NCBI GenBank assembly: GCA_022870705.1 | Contig: CP072107.1 | Span: forward strand, 742,501-806,500 | DNA from: Oscillospiraceae bacterium CM | Lineage (GTDB): Bacteria > Bacillota > Clostridia > Oscillospirales > Oscillospiraceae | Direction: 5' to 3' | DNA: 64,000 nucleotides | Shown: positions 41,475 through 50,553 of the stretch, in pieces | Layout of the letters: each line of letters starts with the position of its first letter | Position numbering within the stretch: the stretch's first letter is position 1 | Notes under the pieces: generated by a model | Databases searched by the model: none | What the model saw: only the letters and a program-made list of their open reading frames with translations | What the model was told of the DNA's origin: nothing | Position numbers and translations under genes: made by a program

Positions 41475-43293
41475 AATCGATGACAAAGCGTTGAGCCTCG
41501 GCATTTGGGCCCGTCTCGCGCCATATTTAAAGCAGGTTCGAAAGCACCTTGTTGCCGTCAGTGTCTTTATGCTGCTGTCGGCGCTTGCCAACGCGGCTTT
41601 TCCGCTATTTACGAGTTATGCCGTCAACGCCTTCATTACGCCTGGCAGAACGGCGGGGCTTTGGCTGTTTTGTGTGGTGTTCTTGGCGCTTATTGTCTTC
41701 GAAAGGCTCACCGTGTTGCTCTTTTCACGCCAATCCATCGCGGTGGAAATGTACATGGGCCGCCAGTTAAAAAGAGACTGCTTTGTCCGGCTGCAAGAGC
41801 TGCCAATTTCCTTCTACAATGTCAATGCCGTGGGGTATCTCATTGCGCGCATCATGTCCGACACGGACAGAATCAGCGGTATGGTGGCGTGGGGCTTTTC
41901 CCACGCGGCGTGGAATCTGTGCTACATTCTGGGGGCGATTGTCTTCATGGTTACCCTGAAGCCGTCACTCGCGCTCCTCTTGCTCGCACTCGTCCCCGTC
42001 GTCGCGCTTATAACGGTTTACTTCCAGAAGAAAAACGTTTTTGTCAGCAGGCGTATCCGTGCCGTCAACGCGCAAATTACCGGCGCGTATAACGAGGGGA
42101 TTACCGGGGCGAGAGTCTCCAAAACGCTGGTGATTGAAGAGAAAAACTGCCGTGATTTCGAAGCGGTGACAAGCGAGATGTACCGGCAGGCCGTTAAAAG
42201 CGCCCGCCTGACGGCCACAATGCTGCCGCTTGTCCTGTTCTGCGGGGCCCTCGCCGTCGGCGCCGTTTTGTACAAGGGCGGCATCCTCGTTTTGAATGAT
42301 CTGCTGGACTATGGCATTCTGGCGGCCTTTATTTCTTACGCCGTCAGTATCATTGAGCCGATTATGCAGGTCTCCAGTCTCCTGTCGGACATGGTGGGCG
42401 CGCAGGTCGGCATCGAGCGTGTCACAGCCCTTGTCGACGCGCCGCTGACGATCAGCGACGCGCCGGACGTCATCGAAAAATATGGGGACGTTTTTAATCC
42501 GAAGCGGGAAAACTGGGAACCGATCATTGGTGAAATCACCTTTGAAAATGTCTCGTTTCACTATCCCGACAGCGACACATATGTCTTGGAGGATTTCTGC
42601 CTTCACATCCCGGCCGGGACAACAGTGGCCATCGTCGGCGAGACGGGGGCCGGAAAGTCGACACTCGTTAATCTGGCCTGCCGCTTCTATGAGCCGACGC
42701 GCGGGCGCGTTTTAATCGATGGGCGCGATGTGCGCGAGCGGAGCCAGCTGTGGCTGCACTCGGCGCTCGGATATGTCCTGCAGGACCCGCATCTTTTTTC
42801 CGGAACAATGATGGAAAATATCCGCTATGGGCGGATCGAGGCGACCGACGACGAGGTTAGAAAAGCCGCCGCGCTCGTCTCGGCAGACATTGTCGCCGGG
42901 CGGCTCCCGGATGGGTATGACACGCAGGTCGGCGAGGGGGGCTCCCGGCTGTCGACGGGGGAAAAGCAGCTCGTCTCCCTAGCACGCGCCGTTCTGGCAG
43001 ACCCGCCCATCTTTGTTTTAGATGAAGCCACGTCAAGCATCGACACAGAGACAGAGCAGCTTATTCAAAATGCCGTTGCCCATATCCTCAAAGGGCGCAC
43101 CTCCTTTCTGATTGCCCACCGCCTTTCAACGATCCGCCGCGCGGATCTCATCCTCGTTGTTGACGACGGCAAAATCGTCGAGCGCGGGACGCATGAGACG
43201 CTTTTAGCGCAAAACGGCCGCTATGCCGCGCTTTGCCGCGCGATGCGCCTGGAGGAGGACAAGTTTGTCGGCGCGCCGCCGGATGACCACTAA
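41461..43293 (+). CDS. Heterodimeric ABC exporter, subunit with canonical Walker B
   Basis: 610 residues. Six membrane segments and an NBD with Walker A GETGAGKST near 398, a deviant signature RLSTGEKQLVS and canonical Walker B FVLDEATSSID. The competent ATP site thus pairs this Walker B with the LSGGQ of the first subunit, while the opposite site is degenerate twice over, as in BmrCD or TM287/288. Drug or lipid export is likely; substrate unknown. Confidence 0.92.
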   Translation: MRESEIDDKALSLGIWARLAPYLKQVRKHLVAVSVFMLLSALANAAFPLFTSYAVNAFITPGRTAGLWLFCVVFLALIVFERLTVLLFSRQSIAVEMYMGRQLKRDCFVRLQELPISFYNVNAVGYLIARIMSDTDRISGMVAWGFSHAAWNLCYILGAIVFMVTLKPSLALLLLALVPVVALITVYFQKKNVFVSRRIRAVNAQITGAYNEGITGARVSKTLVIEEKNCRDFEAVTSEMYRQAVKSARLTATMLPLVLFCGALAVGAVLYKGGILVLNDLLDYGILAAFISYAVSIIEPIMQVSSLLSDMVGAQVGIERVTALVDAPLTISDAPDVIEKYGDVFNPKRENWEPIIGEITFENVSFHYPDSDTYVLEDFCLHIPAGTTVAIVGETGAGKSTLVNLACRFYEPTRGRVLIDGRDVRERSQLWLHSALGYVLQDPHLFSGTMMENIRYGRIEATDDEVRKAAALVSADIVAGRLPDGYDTQVGEGGSRLSTGEKQLVSLARAVLADPPIFVLDEATSSIDTETEQLIQNAVAHILKGRTSFLIAHRLSTIRRADLILVVDDGKIVERGTHETLLAQNGRYAALCRAMRLEEDKFVGAPPDDH

Positions 43294-43446
43294 GAAAGGC
43301 ACAAAACCGCCTTCTGCCGGGCGCATCAGGAATTCCTCGGCGTCGGCACGATGCATGCCGACTTCACGGATAATCTGCCGGAGCGCACGCTGGAGAAGAT
43401 TTTTGCGAGAACTTTGTCACGTTTTACGGGCTGTAGGCACCCGTGA
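43294..43446 (+). pseudogene. Start-less coding remnant after the ABC exporter
   Basis: In frame directly after the exporter stop, about 50 codons remain open (EFLGVGTMHADFTDNLPERT, then LEKIFARTLSRFTGC) to a TGA. There is no start or ribosome site. The composition looks protein-like, but no family is recognised; perhaps the tail of a deleted gene. Confidence 0.3.
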
Positions 43447-43467
43447 TTCAAACGCTTTGGAGGGAAG

Positions 43468-44628
43468 ATGAACAATTCGGCTCGATTCCGGCATGCGCTC
43501 ATCTGGCGGCTCGTCAGGCTTCCGGCATGCGTGTTCCTCAAGCTCAGGTTTCGTTTTTCCGCCCGCCCCGCGCCGGACATGACGGAGCCGTTTCTGTTGA
43601 TAGCCAACCACCTGACGGATTTCGATCCCCTCTTTGTCGGCGCGCGCTTTAAGAAAAACATCTATTTTGTCGCCAGCGAGCATTTATACCGCCGGGGCTT
43701 TTTATCACACCTGCTTTCGTGGGCGTTTGCCCCGATTGCGCGTATCAAAGGCTCGGCGGACACAGTCTCGGCGATGAACATTATCCGAACGCTGCGCCGC
43801 GGCTCAAGCGTCTGTATCTTTGCCGAGGGCGACCGATCGTGGAACGGCGTCACAGGCCCTCTGCACGCGACGACAGCCCGCCTCGTCAAGGCCGCGCGCG
43901 TCCCGCTTGTCACATACCGCCTGACGGGCGGTTATCTGACAAGCCCCCGCTGGAGCAGGAGCCTGCGCCGCGGGAAAATTGACGGCGGTGTTGTCCGCGT
44001 CACCGCCGCGCAGGCGCTCGCCGCCATGACGGACGAGGATCTGACGGCAATGATCTTTTCGGATATCTATGACGACGCATATGACGATCAGGAAAAAACC
44101 CCTGTCGTCTATCGTGGGAAGAAGCTTGCCGAGGGACTGGAAAACGCCATTTACACCTGCCCGGTATGCCGCGGCATCGGCACGACGCACAGCAGCGGCG
44201 ATCTGTTTTACTGCGACTGCGGCCTGACGCTCCGGTATACGGAAATGGGTTATCTGGAGGGTGAGCGCGCGCCCTTTAAAACGATCCGCGATTGGGACGC
44301 GTGGCAGACCGTGTTTCTGCGTGATGCCGCCCGGTCTTTTGGCGACGGGCCGATTTTTGAAGACACCGCGCAGAGCCTTTGGCGCATTGGTGACGACCAC
44401 AGCGAAACGCTGGTGGCGGAAGGATCGCTCACGCTGTCGAAAAAAAGTTTGGCCCTCGGATCGTTTGTCGTTCCGCTTGAAAACATCTACCGCATGGGCG
44501 TTTACGGGGCGGCAACGATTGTTTTCTCCGCAGACGGGGTCAACTACGAGATCAAGTCAGAAGTCTCGCGCAGCGGGCGGAAATATCTGACGATGTATGA
44601 CATCCTGACCGCCTGCAAAAAGCCGTAA
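43468..44628 (+). CDS. PlsC-like acyltransferase with zinc ribbon and C-terminal domain
   Basis: 386 residues with GGAGGG upstream. The acyltransferase part has IANHLTDFDP near 46-55 (HX4D) and FAEGDRSWNG near 118 (EGTR variant), the lysophosphatidate acyltransferase motifs. It then departs from ordinary PlsC: a zinc ribbon CPVC...CDC near 232-253 and a C-terminal ~110-residue beta-rich region (SLTLSKKSLALGSFVVPLEN) that looks PH-like. The usual PlsC is about 240 residues. It may acylate a lipid head group at the membrane under some control by the added domains. Confidence 0.8.
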   Translation: MNNSARFRHALIWRLVRLPACVFLKLRFRFSARPAPDMTEPFLLIANHLTDFDPLFVGARFKKNIYFVASEHLYRRGFLSHLLSWAFAPIARIKGSADTVSAMNIIRTLRRGSSVCIFAEGDRSWNGVTGPLHATTARLVKAARVPLVTYRLTGGYLTSPRWSRSLRRGKIDGGVVRVTAAQALAAMTDEDLTAMIFSDIYDDAYDDQEKTPVVYRGKKLAEGLENAIYTCPVCRGIGTTHSSGDLFYCDCGLTLRYTEMGYLEGERAPFKTIRDWDAWQTVFLRDAARSFGDGPIFEDTAQSLWRIGDDHSETLVAEGSLTLSKKSLALGSFVVPLENIYRMGVYGAATIVFSADGVNYEIKSEVSRSGRKYLTMYDILTACKKP

Positions 44629-44655
44629 CGATTTCCGTTAAATAGGAGGAATACG

Positions 44656-46035
44656 ATGGATTATTCAAATTTGAACACCGCCCTCTGGAACGTCATCATT
44701 CAGTTTGGCATCATCGCCGTTATTATCCTGTTTTCTAATTTTTTGCGCCGCAAAGTGCGCTTTATCCGGGACAGCCTGATGCCGACGGCGGTGCTCGGCG
44801 GCTTCCTCCTCCTGCTCGTCCGATCCACCGGGCTGCTGCGTTTTGATGCGGCATTTATGGAGATTCTCATTTATCACGGTATCGCGCTTGGGTTTATCGC
44901 TATGTCGCTGCGGCTTCCGACGCATTTTTCGGGCGAAAAGGGGAGCCTGACCGGCCCGAAGAGCGGGGCGATCATCGTCGGCTCCTACCTGATTCAGGCG
45001 ATCATCGGGCTTGCCATTTCGATCACGCTGGCCTATACGGTCATGCCCGGGCTTTTCAAAGCCGCCGGTATACTCCTGCCGATGGGCTACGGCCAGGGGC
45101 CGGGGCAGGCCAACAATGTCGGCACGACGTATCAGGCGGCCGGTTTTGTCGGCGGGCGGAGCTTCGGCCTGTCGCTGGCGGCAACGGGGTATTTGTGCGC
45201 CTGTATCGTCGGCGTTATTGCGCTCAACGTTCTGGCCGCTAAAGGTAAATTACGAAAAACAACCGCGTCGGATGTCTCCGGTTCCGTCATTGTCGACAGC
45301 TTTCAGGATGAGGGTGAAATTCCGATTTCCGAGTCCGTCGACAAGTTCTCCATTCAGGTTGCGCTCGTGCTGCTTGTTTATCTGGCGACATTTCTTGTGA
45401 CGTGGGGCGTGACGGCGGCGCTTCAAGCATATTTACCGGGTGTCGCCGCCATGCTCAATACGCTGTTATGGGGTTTTAACTTTATCATCGGCTCGGCGCT
45501 GGCCATTCTGACACGCGTTATTATGAAAAATCTCCGCCTCAAGCGGATTATGACGCGCCAATACCAGAACAATTTTCTACTCAGCCGCATTTCCGGTTTC
45601 TTTTTTGACATCATGATCGTGGCGGGCATTGCGTCAATTCGGATTGAGGAGCTCACCGGCCTTTGGCTTCCGTTTGCGCTGATGGCGGTCGCGGGCGGCG
45701 TCGTAACATGGTATTTTCTCGTCTGGGTCTGTAAAAAAGTCTACAAAGGGTATTTTTATGAGGGGCTTTTGTCGATGTACGGCATGATGACCGGCACCAT
45801 CAGCTCCGGAATTTTGCTGCTTCGTGAAATTGACCCCGAATTTAAAACACCGGCGGCAAACAACCTCATAACTGGGTCCAGCTTTGCCATCATCCTCGGC
45901 GCGCCAATGCTCATTTTCATCGGCATGGCCTATGAATCCAGCGTGATGACGGTTGTAACGCTCGGTCTGTGCGCCGCTTACTTCGTCCTCATGCTGCTGT
46001 TTATTTTTAAAGTCAATCCGCGCGGCAAAAAATGA
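44656..46035 (+). CDS. gltS: Sodium/glutamate symporter
   Basis: 459 residues, AGGAGG upstream. Eleven or so membrane segments. GYGQGPGQANNVG near 143-155 and MMTGTISSGILLLREIDP near 375-392 are the two re-entrant loop motifs of the GltS family, which imports glutamate with sodium. A cytosolic loop (DVSGSVIVDSFQDEGE) lies in the middle. It ends in a strong terminator. Confidence 0.88.
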   Translation: MDYSNLNTALWNVIIQFGIIAVIILFSNFLRRKVRFIRDSLMPTAVLGGFLLLLVRSTGLLRFDAAFMEILIYHGIALGFIAMSLRLPTHFSGEKGSLTGPKSGAIIVGSYLIQAIIGLAISITLAYTVMPGLFKAAGILLPMGYGQGPGQANNVGTTYQAAGFVGGRSFGLSLAATGYLCACIVGVIALNVLAAKGKLRKTTASDVSGSVIVDSFQDEGEIPISESVDKFSIQVALVLLVYLATFLVTWGVTAALQAYLPGVAAMLNTLLWGFNFIIGSALAILTRVIMKNLRLKRIMTRQYQNNFLLSRISGFFFDIMIVAGIASIRIEELTGLWLPFALMAVAGGVVTWYFLVWVCKKVYKGYFYEGLLSMYGMMTGTISSGILLLREIDPEFKTPAANNLITGSSFAIILGAPMLIFIGMAYESSVMTVVTLGLCAAYFVLMLLFIFKVNPRGKK

Positions 46036-46046
46036 ACGAACGAAAA

Positions 46047-46091
46047 CGCCCCGCCTTCGAAGCGTTGTGCTCCAAGGCGGGGCGTAATTTT
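46047..46091. terminator. Bidirectional terminator
   Basis: CGCCCCGCCTT / AAGGCGGGGCG, perfect 11-bp stem with 16-nt loop, then TAATTTTTT. It serves gltS and the convergent membrane-protein gene. Confidence 0.9.
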
Positions 46092-46097
46092 TTCGCG

Positions 46098-46955
46098 TCA
46101 GGGGGAACCGTCATTTGCCGTGCCGTTATCCGGGGGTTGTGCCATCCTGCGGTGATGCGCGTTAATTTCCAGAATGATAATAAAGCCAAGCATCGTGAAA
46201 ATCATAGGATAGATTACAGCGGTGGAGAAAAGGGATACATCAGCCGCCGCGTGACGGCCAATGGACATGAGCAAAATGAGCGGGATGCTCAGAAACGACA
46301 TTTGAAATCTGATCACGTCCAGCGCCGCCTGGCAGGACAGCGCCGTGAGATAGACGCCCAAAACTGTGTAAAAACCCGTCAGAACGACGGCGCGCCTGTC
46401 GTCAAAGCCCTTGAACAGACGGATGCCCGCATAGACAAAAATCGGCGGCAGGACAAAAAGCGGCCAGAAAACAGTGCCGGTTATATACGTCAAAACGGTG
46501 GTCGGCAAAACGGCGAGTATAACCCCGCAAAAGCCGCCGACGATGGACATCGGCAAAAGTACCTGATACCGCGCACGCCATTTTAAACCGGCCTTGTGCC
46601 ATTTTGGAACGGCTCCGCGCAATGCCGCTTTAACATCAGACGGCCATTGCCGGGCGGCATCCAGCTGCTTTTGGATGGCACTTCGGAGCTTTGCCGGCGC
46701 AGCGCGCAGATGCGCAGCGGCCGCTTTTATTTTTTTGCTTAACGCACGCGCCTTTTCGGCGACGGCTGCCAGTGCCGCGCGCAGACGACCGATGCGCGCA
46801 GAAAGCCTCAAAAACGGCTGTCTGCCCGCCGGTTCGGTACTGCCGTTTTGTAAAGACGGATTGTCAGGGACTTCCTGCGCCGTGTCTGTGTTTCGCTTTT
46901 TTAATGTGGTGAACCGGGCAAGAAGTTTTGATGTTCCCGCGATATGTCCTTCCAA
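46098..46955 (-). CDS. Membrane protein of unknown function
   Basis: 285 residues from a TTG (start uncertain). The first ~110 residues are cytosolic, Ala/Lys/Arg-rich and probably coiled-coil (VAEKARALSKKIKAAAAHLR). Five or six hydrophobic segments follow between residues 130 and 265 (VLLPMSIVGGFCGVILAVLP, YPMIFTMLGFIIILEI). No family is recognised. It lies upstream of nothing co-directional except murC, 45 bases before it, and may be transcribed with murC. Confidence 0.65.
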   Translation of the reverse strand: MEGHIAGTSKLLARFTTLKKRNTDTAQEVPDNPSLQNGSTEPAGRQPFLRLSARIGRLRAALAAVAEKARALSKKIKAAAAHLRAAPAKLRSAIQKQLDAARQWPSDVKAALRGAVPKWHKAGLKWRARYQVLLPMSIVGGFCGVILAVLPTTVLTYITGTVFWPLFVLPPIFVYAGIRLFKGFDDRRAVVLTGFYTVLGVYLTALSCQAALDVIRFQMSFLSIPLILLMSIGRHAAADVSLFSTAVIYPMIFTMLGFIIILEINAHHRRMAQPPDNGTANDGSP

Positions 46956-46999
46956 CAGTCTATCAGCTCCCTGTTTGACGTTGGCGCACAGCGTGGCCT

Positions 47000-48397
47000 T
47001 TAGCCGTTTGCACTGCTGCGCAGTTGGCTTTCCGTGAGATGCTCGCCGACCTTGTAAATGTCCCCGGCGCCGACGGTGAGAACGATATCGCCGTCATGGA
47101 CCGACTGAAGAATCTGGCGTTCCATGTCCTCGAACGTGGGGCAGAAGACGGCACCCGGAATTTGGGCTGCGAGGTCGGCGGATGTAATGCCGATTGTGTT
47201 TTTCTCGCGCGCGGCGTAGATGTCGGCCAGAAATAAAACATCCACTCGGCGGAGCTCGGCGACAAAATCGTCGAACAGAGCATGTGTGCGCGTATAGGTG
47301 TGCGGCTGAAATGCGCAGATCACACGCCGGTAGCCAAGGCCAAACACGGCGTCGAGAAGGGCGTGCAGCTCGCGCGGATGGTGGGCATAATCATCATAAA
47401 CGACAGCGCCGTTGACCGTGCCTTTGTATTCAAAGCGCCGTCCGGCACCTGTAAAGTCGAGGAGCCCCTCTGAAACGGCCTCAGCCGGTATCCCGAGAGT
47501 GATGGCGGATGCTGTTGCCGCCAGCGCGTCAACCACGTTGTGGCGGCCGGGGACGCTTAAAACAATATGGCAGAAAAAAGCGCCGTCATAGAGTACGTCA
47601 AAACTGGAGCCGCCGCCGGTGAGCGTGACATTCACCGCACGCACACGCGCATTTTCGCCGAAGCCGAACGTCAGAAGCGGCCGCTCAAGCGGGGCGAGCG
47701 TTTCCATCGTGTTGCGGTCGTCGGCGTTGCAGACGATAAAGCCGTTTTCGGGGACGAGGGAGGCAAAATGCCGGAAGGAGTTTTTAACGTCGTCCAGGTC
47801 CTTGAAGAAATCAAGATGGTCAGCGTCAACGTTGAGAATAACGGCAACCGTCGGGAAAAAGCTGTGAAAAGAATTATAATATTCGCAGGATTCGAGTACA
47901 ATCACGTCACCGCTGCCAACGTGATGGCCCGCGTTGAGCTTTGGCAGCGTTCCGCCGATCATCACGGTCGGGTCGGCTCCGGCGGCCATCAAAATATGCG
48001 TGACCATGGAAGTCGTCGTCGTCTTGCCGTGCACACCGGCGACGCAAACGGCGTTTTTATAGCCGCGCATGATAAAGCCCCAAGCTTCCGCGCGCTCAAA
48101 GACGGGAATCCCGGCAAGGCGCGCCGCGGCAATTTCAGCATTGTCGTCCCGGGCGGCAGCTGTTCGGATTAGAAAGCAAGCCCCGTCAACGTTTTCCGCC
48201 TTGTGGCCGATGGCAATGTCAATCCCCAGCGCGCGCAGACGGCGGACGGCGGCGCTGTCGCTCATATCTGAGCCGGTGATTTCAACGCCCATGTTGTGCA
48301 GCACTTCGGCCAGCGGCGACATGGAAACGCCGCCGATGCCGACAAGATGCCCCCTGGAGCCGGACTTGAGGCAGGATTCAAATTCAGAAATACTCAT
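47000..48397 (-). CDS. murC: UDP-N-acetylmuramate--L-alanine ligase
   Basis: 465 residues, GGGGGG before the ATG. N-terminal Rossmann motif LVGIGGVSMSPLAEVL, ATP loop VAGVHGKTTTTSMV near 110, VLESCEYYNSFHSFFP, LNVDADHLDFF, and the C-terminal VYDDYAHHPRE with AFQPHTYTRT. All are MurC signatures; it adds L-alanine to UDP-MurNAc in peptidoglycan synthesis in the cytosol. Length is usual. Confidence 0.96.
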   Translation of the reverse strand: MSISEFESCLKSGSRGHLVGIGGVSMSPLAEVLHNMGVEITGSDMSDSAAVRRLRALGIDIAIGHKAENVDGACFLIRTAAARDDNAEIAAARLAGIPVFERAEAWGFIMRGYKNAVCVAGVHGKTTTTSMVTHILMAAGADPTVMIGGTLPKLNAGHHVGSGDVIVLESCEYYNSFHSFFPTVAVILNVDADHLDFFKDLDDVKNSFRHFASLVPENGFIVCNADDRNTMETLAPLERPLLTFGFGENARVRAVNVTLTGGGSSFDVLYDGAFFCHIVLSVPGRHNVVDALAATASAITLGIPAEAVSEGLLDFTGAGRRFEYKGTVNGAVVYDDYAHHPRELHALLDAVFGLGYRRVICAFQPHTYTRTHALFDDFVAELRRVDVLFLADIYAAREKNTIGITSADLAAQIPGAVFCPTFEDMERQILQSVHDGDIVLTVGAGDIYKVGEHLTESQLRSSANG

Positions 48398-48424
48398 AAA
48401 ACCCCCCAGGGCATTTAAACAGAA

Positions 48425-48453
48425 TTGTCTTTGCGCCGATAAATGATTATAAT
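48425..48453 (+). promoter_or_regulatory. Promoter of cca
   Basis: TTGTCT, 17-bp spacer, TATAAT in the murC/cca divergent region. Confidence 0.6.
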
Positions 48454-48527
48454 ACTTAGAGGATATTTTTACAAGAGTGATTATAGAGCGCTTTCTGGCG
48501 CTTTATGCAGGAAGAAGGCAGATCGTG

Positions 48528-49712
48528 ATGACCGAGATACCCGGTTTTGTGCGTCGTATCCTCATGGCGCTGGAGACAGGCGGTTTTTCTGCCTGTCTCG
48601 TCGGCGGCTGCCTGCGCGATATGCTGATGAAAAGGCCCGTACACGACTGGGATGTGGCAACGTCCGCCCGGGCAGAGCAAATCGCGGCGCTTTTCCCAAA
48701 AACAGTGAACACGGGCATCCGCTTCGGGACGGTCACGGTGCTCACCGACCATGGCCCGGTTGAAGTAACAACCTTCCGCAGCGACGGGGATTATCGCGAT
48801 AACAGGCACCCAGAATCCGTCCGCTTTGTCGGCGATCTGTATGAAGATTTGAAACGGCGCGATTTTACAATGAACGCTATAGCCATGACGGCGGGCGGCG
48901 TGCGCACAGACCCGTTTGACGGACAGGGTGATATTGAAAAAGGCCTTATCCGATGTGTCGGAGACCCGGAAGCCCGCTTTGGGGAAGATGCCCTGCGCCT
49001 TTTTCGCGCGGTTCGCTTTGCCGCGCAGCTCGGTTTTGACATTGAGGCCGGGACGCGGGCGGCGATTATAAAATGCGCGCCGTTGTGCGCCGCGCTGTCT
49101 GCTGAACGCGTCCGTGACGAGACGGAGAAAACACTGATGAGCGACAATCCGGCGCTCGTTGGGACGGCAATCGTCTTCGGCTTATATGTCAGCAGACTGA
49201 AAGCTGCCAAGTCTGTGCCGGAAAACCTTGAACACGTCAAAAAACTGCCGAAAAATGCGCGGATGCGCTGGTCGGCTTTCTGTGCCGTACTGTGCCGTGA
49301 CCGGCTGATTGACGACGCGGGAGATTTTCTGCGCGCCATGCGTCTTGACGCGAAAACGATTAAAGCCGGCGGGGCAGGCGTCAAAACGGCGCTGACAGGG
49401 CATATTGGGGACGCGGTAGCCATAAAAAGGGTTTTGTCCGACATTGGGGAAGATGGCGCATTGTGCGCCGCCGCCGCCGAAGAAGTTTTGTACGGCACGG
49501 ACGCAGTCAGCCGCGTCGAAGAGGTATTATCAAGCGGCGCGTGCTGGTCGTACAAAGACCTTGCGGTGAGCGGCGACGATTTGCTGCGCCTTGGTTTTGA
49601 TGCCGACAAGCGCCTTGGATGTATACTTCACAAACTGTTGCAGCACGTGATCGAACATCCGGGAGATAACAGGAAGGACATCCTGAAGAAAATTGCCGAG
49701 AACGAACGATAA
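48528..49712 (+). CDS. cca: CCA tRNA nucleotidyltransferase
   Basis: 394 residues from the ATG at 48528 (AGAAGGCAG upstream); an in-frame GTG at 48477 has no ribosome site. Class II nucleotidyltransferase: CLVGGCLRDML, HDWDVATSA (the catalytic DxD-type pair), FGTVTV, RRDFTMNAIA and the helical RLFRAVRFAAQLGF. It adds or repairs CCA at tRNA 3' ends. No HD domain is seen. A poly(A) polymerase of the same family is the alternative, less likely in this lineage. Confidence 0.9.
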   Translation: MTEIPGFVRRILMALETGGFSACLVGGCLRDMLMKRPVHDWDVATSARAEQIAALFPKTVNTGIRFGTVTVLTDHGPVEVTTFRSDGDYRDNRHPESVRFVGDLYEDLKRRDFTMNAIAMTAGGVRTDPFDGQGDIEKGLIRCVGDPEARFGEDALRLFRAVRFAAQLGFDIEAGTRAAIIKCAPLCAALSAERVRDETEKTLMSDNPALVGTAIVFGLYVSRLKAAKSVPENLEHVKKLPKNARMRWSAFCAVLCRDRLIDDAGDFLRAMRLDAKTIKAGGAGVKTALTGHIGDAVAIKRVLSDIGEDGALCAAAAEEVLYGTDAVSRVEEVLSSGACWSYKDLAVSGDDLLRLGFDADKRLGCILHKLLQHVIEHPGDNRKDILKKIAENER

Positions 49713-49720
49713 TACACCTC

Positions 49721-50089
49721 ATGCAAAGCCGCTGGCCAGAGACTGAGGCAGCTAAAATGCTTGAAGATGAGGGGTATGTTACGCAGTCATCGAATTATCA
49801 AAGGAATATTTTTGGCCTAAAAGTACCTTCAACTGATAAAATGAAGAGAGAAAAAAGGCTGGAAGATAACAAAGAAAACGCCATGTATGTTGCGGCATAT
49901 TTGCGGTACTTTCAAGATATCTGGCAAGATGAGTACCCAGACATCATTAAGAATCCTTCAATATTAGGCGCTCTATATAATAAGGGACATCAAACAACAA
50001 AGCCCCATTCTTCTCCAGAATCTAATGAATTTGGTGATTTCGTAGCCGGTAATTACGATTATATGAGCGAATTGCTTGGCATGAAGTAA
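49721..50089 (+). pseudogene. C-terminal fragment of a polymorphic-toxin-like domain
   Basis: 122 codons that turn AT-rich after the first ten. From AAKMLEDEGYV onward, stretches such as ENAMYVAAYLRYFQDIW, ILGALYNKG and SNEFGDFVAGNYDYMSELLG resemble the C-terminal end of lysozyme/transglycosylase-like toxin domains found at the tips of Rhs-type or other polymorphic toxins (recognition from memory). The upstream toxin body and most of the domain are missing, so this is an orphan tip joined just after cca. No signal peptide. Confidence 0.5.
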
Positions 50090-50102
50090 ATTAGGAGAGT
50101 CT

Positions 50103-50438
50103 ATGAAAAAAACACTTATTGTTATATTATTTTTAATTTTATTTTGCTTTGTTCTTTTTTGGGTAGGTTCATTTACATATTGTGAAATTTTGACTGTCCG
50201 GCATGGGCAGGAATTTACGGAGCTCTACAAATTAACCAATATGATTGACAAAGTAGATTATCTGAAAGTCCTAAATTATTCTGATAATATTGCAAAAGTT
50301 TATTATGTAGCAGAACACGCAGGTGGAGATGTTATTATATTTACAAAACAGAGTAATGAATGGGAATTAGAAAAATGGTATACCGTTTGGTCGAAGTACG
50401 GAAGCGCGGATGATTTTATGTGGCCGTACATAAGGTAG
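50103..50438 (+). CDS. Membrane-anchored immunity-like protein
   Basis: 111 residues, AGGAGAG before the ATG, 13 bases after the toxin fragment. Residues 4-26 form one hydrophobic anchor (IVILFLILFCFVLFWVG); the rest is a small soluble domain ending EKWYTVWSKYGSADDFMWPY. AT-rich, unlike its neighbours. Position after the toxin tip, membrane anchor and size fit an immunity protein facing the cell wall, but this is inferred. Confidence 0.6.
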   Translation: MKKTLIVILFLILFCFVLFWVGSFTYCEILTVRHGQEFTELYKLTNMIDKVDYLKVLNYSDNIAKVYYVAEHAGGDVIIFTKQSNEWELEKWYTVWSKYGSADDFMWPYIR

Positions 50439-50448
50439 AAGTCTCACC

Positions 50449-50476
50449 ACCAAGCCCCGCGTTTGCCGGGCTTGGT
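50449..50476 (+). terminator. Terminator-like hairpin after the immunity-like gene
   Basis: ACCAAGCCC / GGGCTTGGT, nine pairs, weak T-tract. Confidence 0.6.
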
Positions 50477-50511
50477 CTAAGGTATTTGTAGGACGAATGC
50501 CTCAAACAAAT

Positions 50512-50542
50512 AACAGCCTCCCGCACACTGCGGGAGGCTGTT
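50512..50542 (-). terminator. Terminator of the infC operon
   Basis: AACAGCCTCCCGC / GCGGGAGGCTGTT, perfect 13-bp stem with a 5-nt loop, then a T-rich run on the minus strand; just beyond rplT. Confidence 0.9.
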
Positions 50543-50553
50543 GATATGTTGGG

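Noticed and set aside
41965-42606. 213-codon minus-strand frame
   Set aside because: Antisense to the second ABC exporter subunit.
47567-48172. 201-codon plus-strand frame
   Set aside because: Antisense to murC; no features of its own.
48791-49609. 272-codon minus-strand frame over cca
   Set aside because: Ser/Arg-rich mirror translation of a clear CCA-adding enzyme gene.
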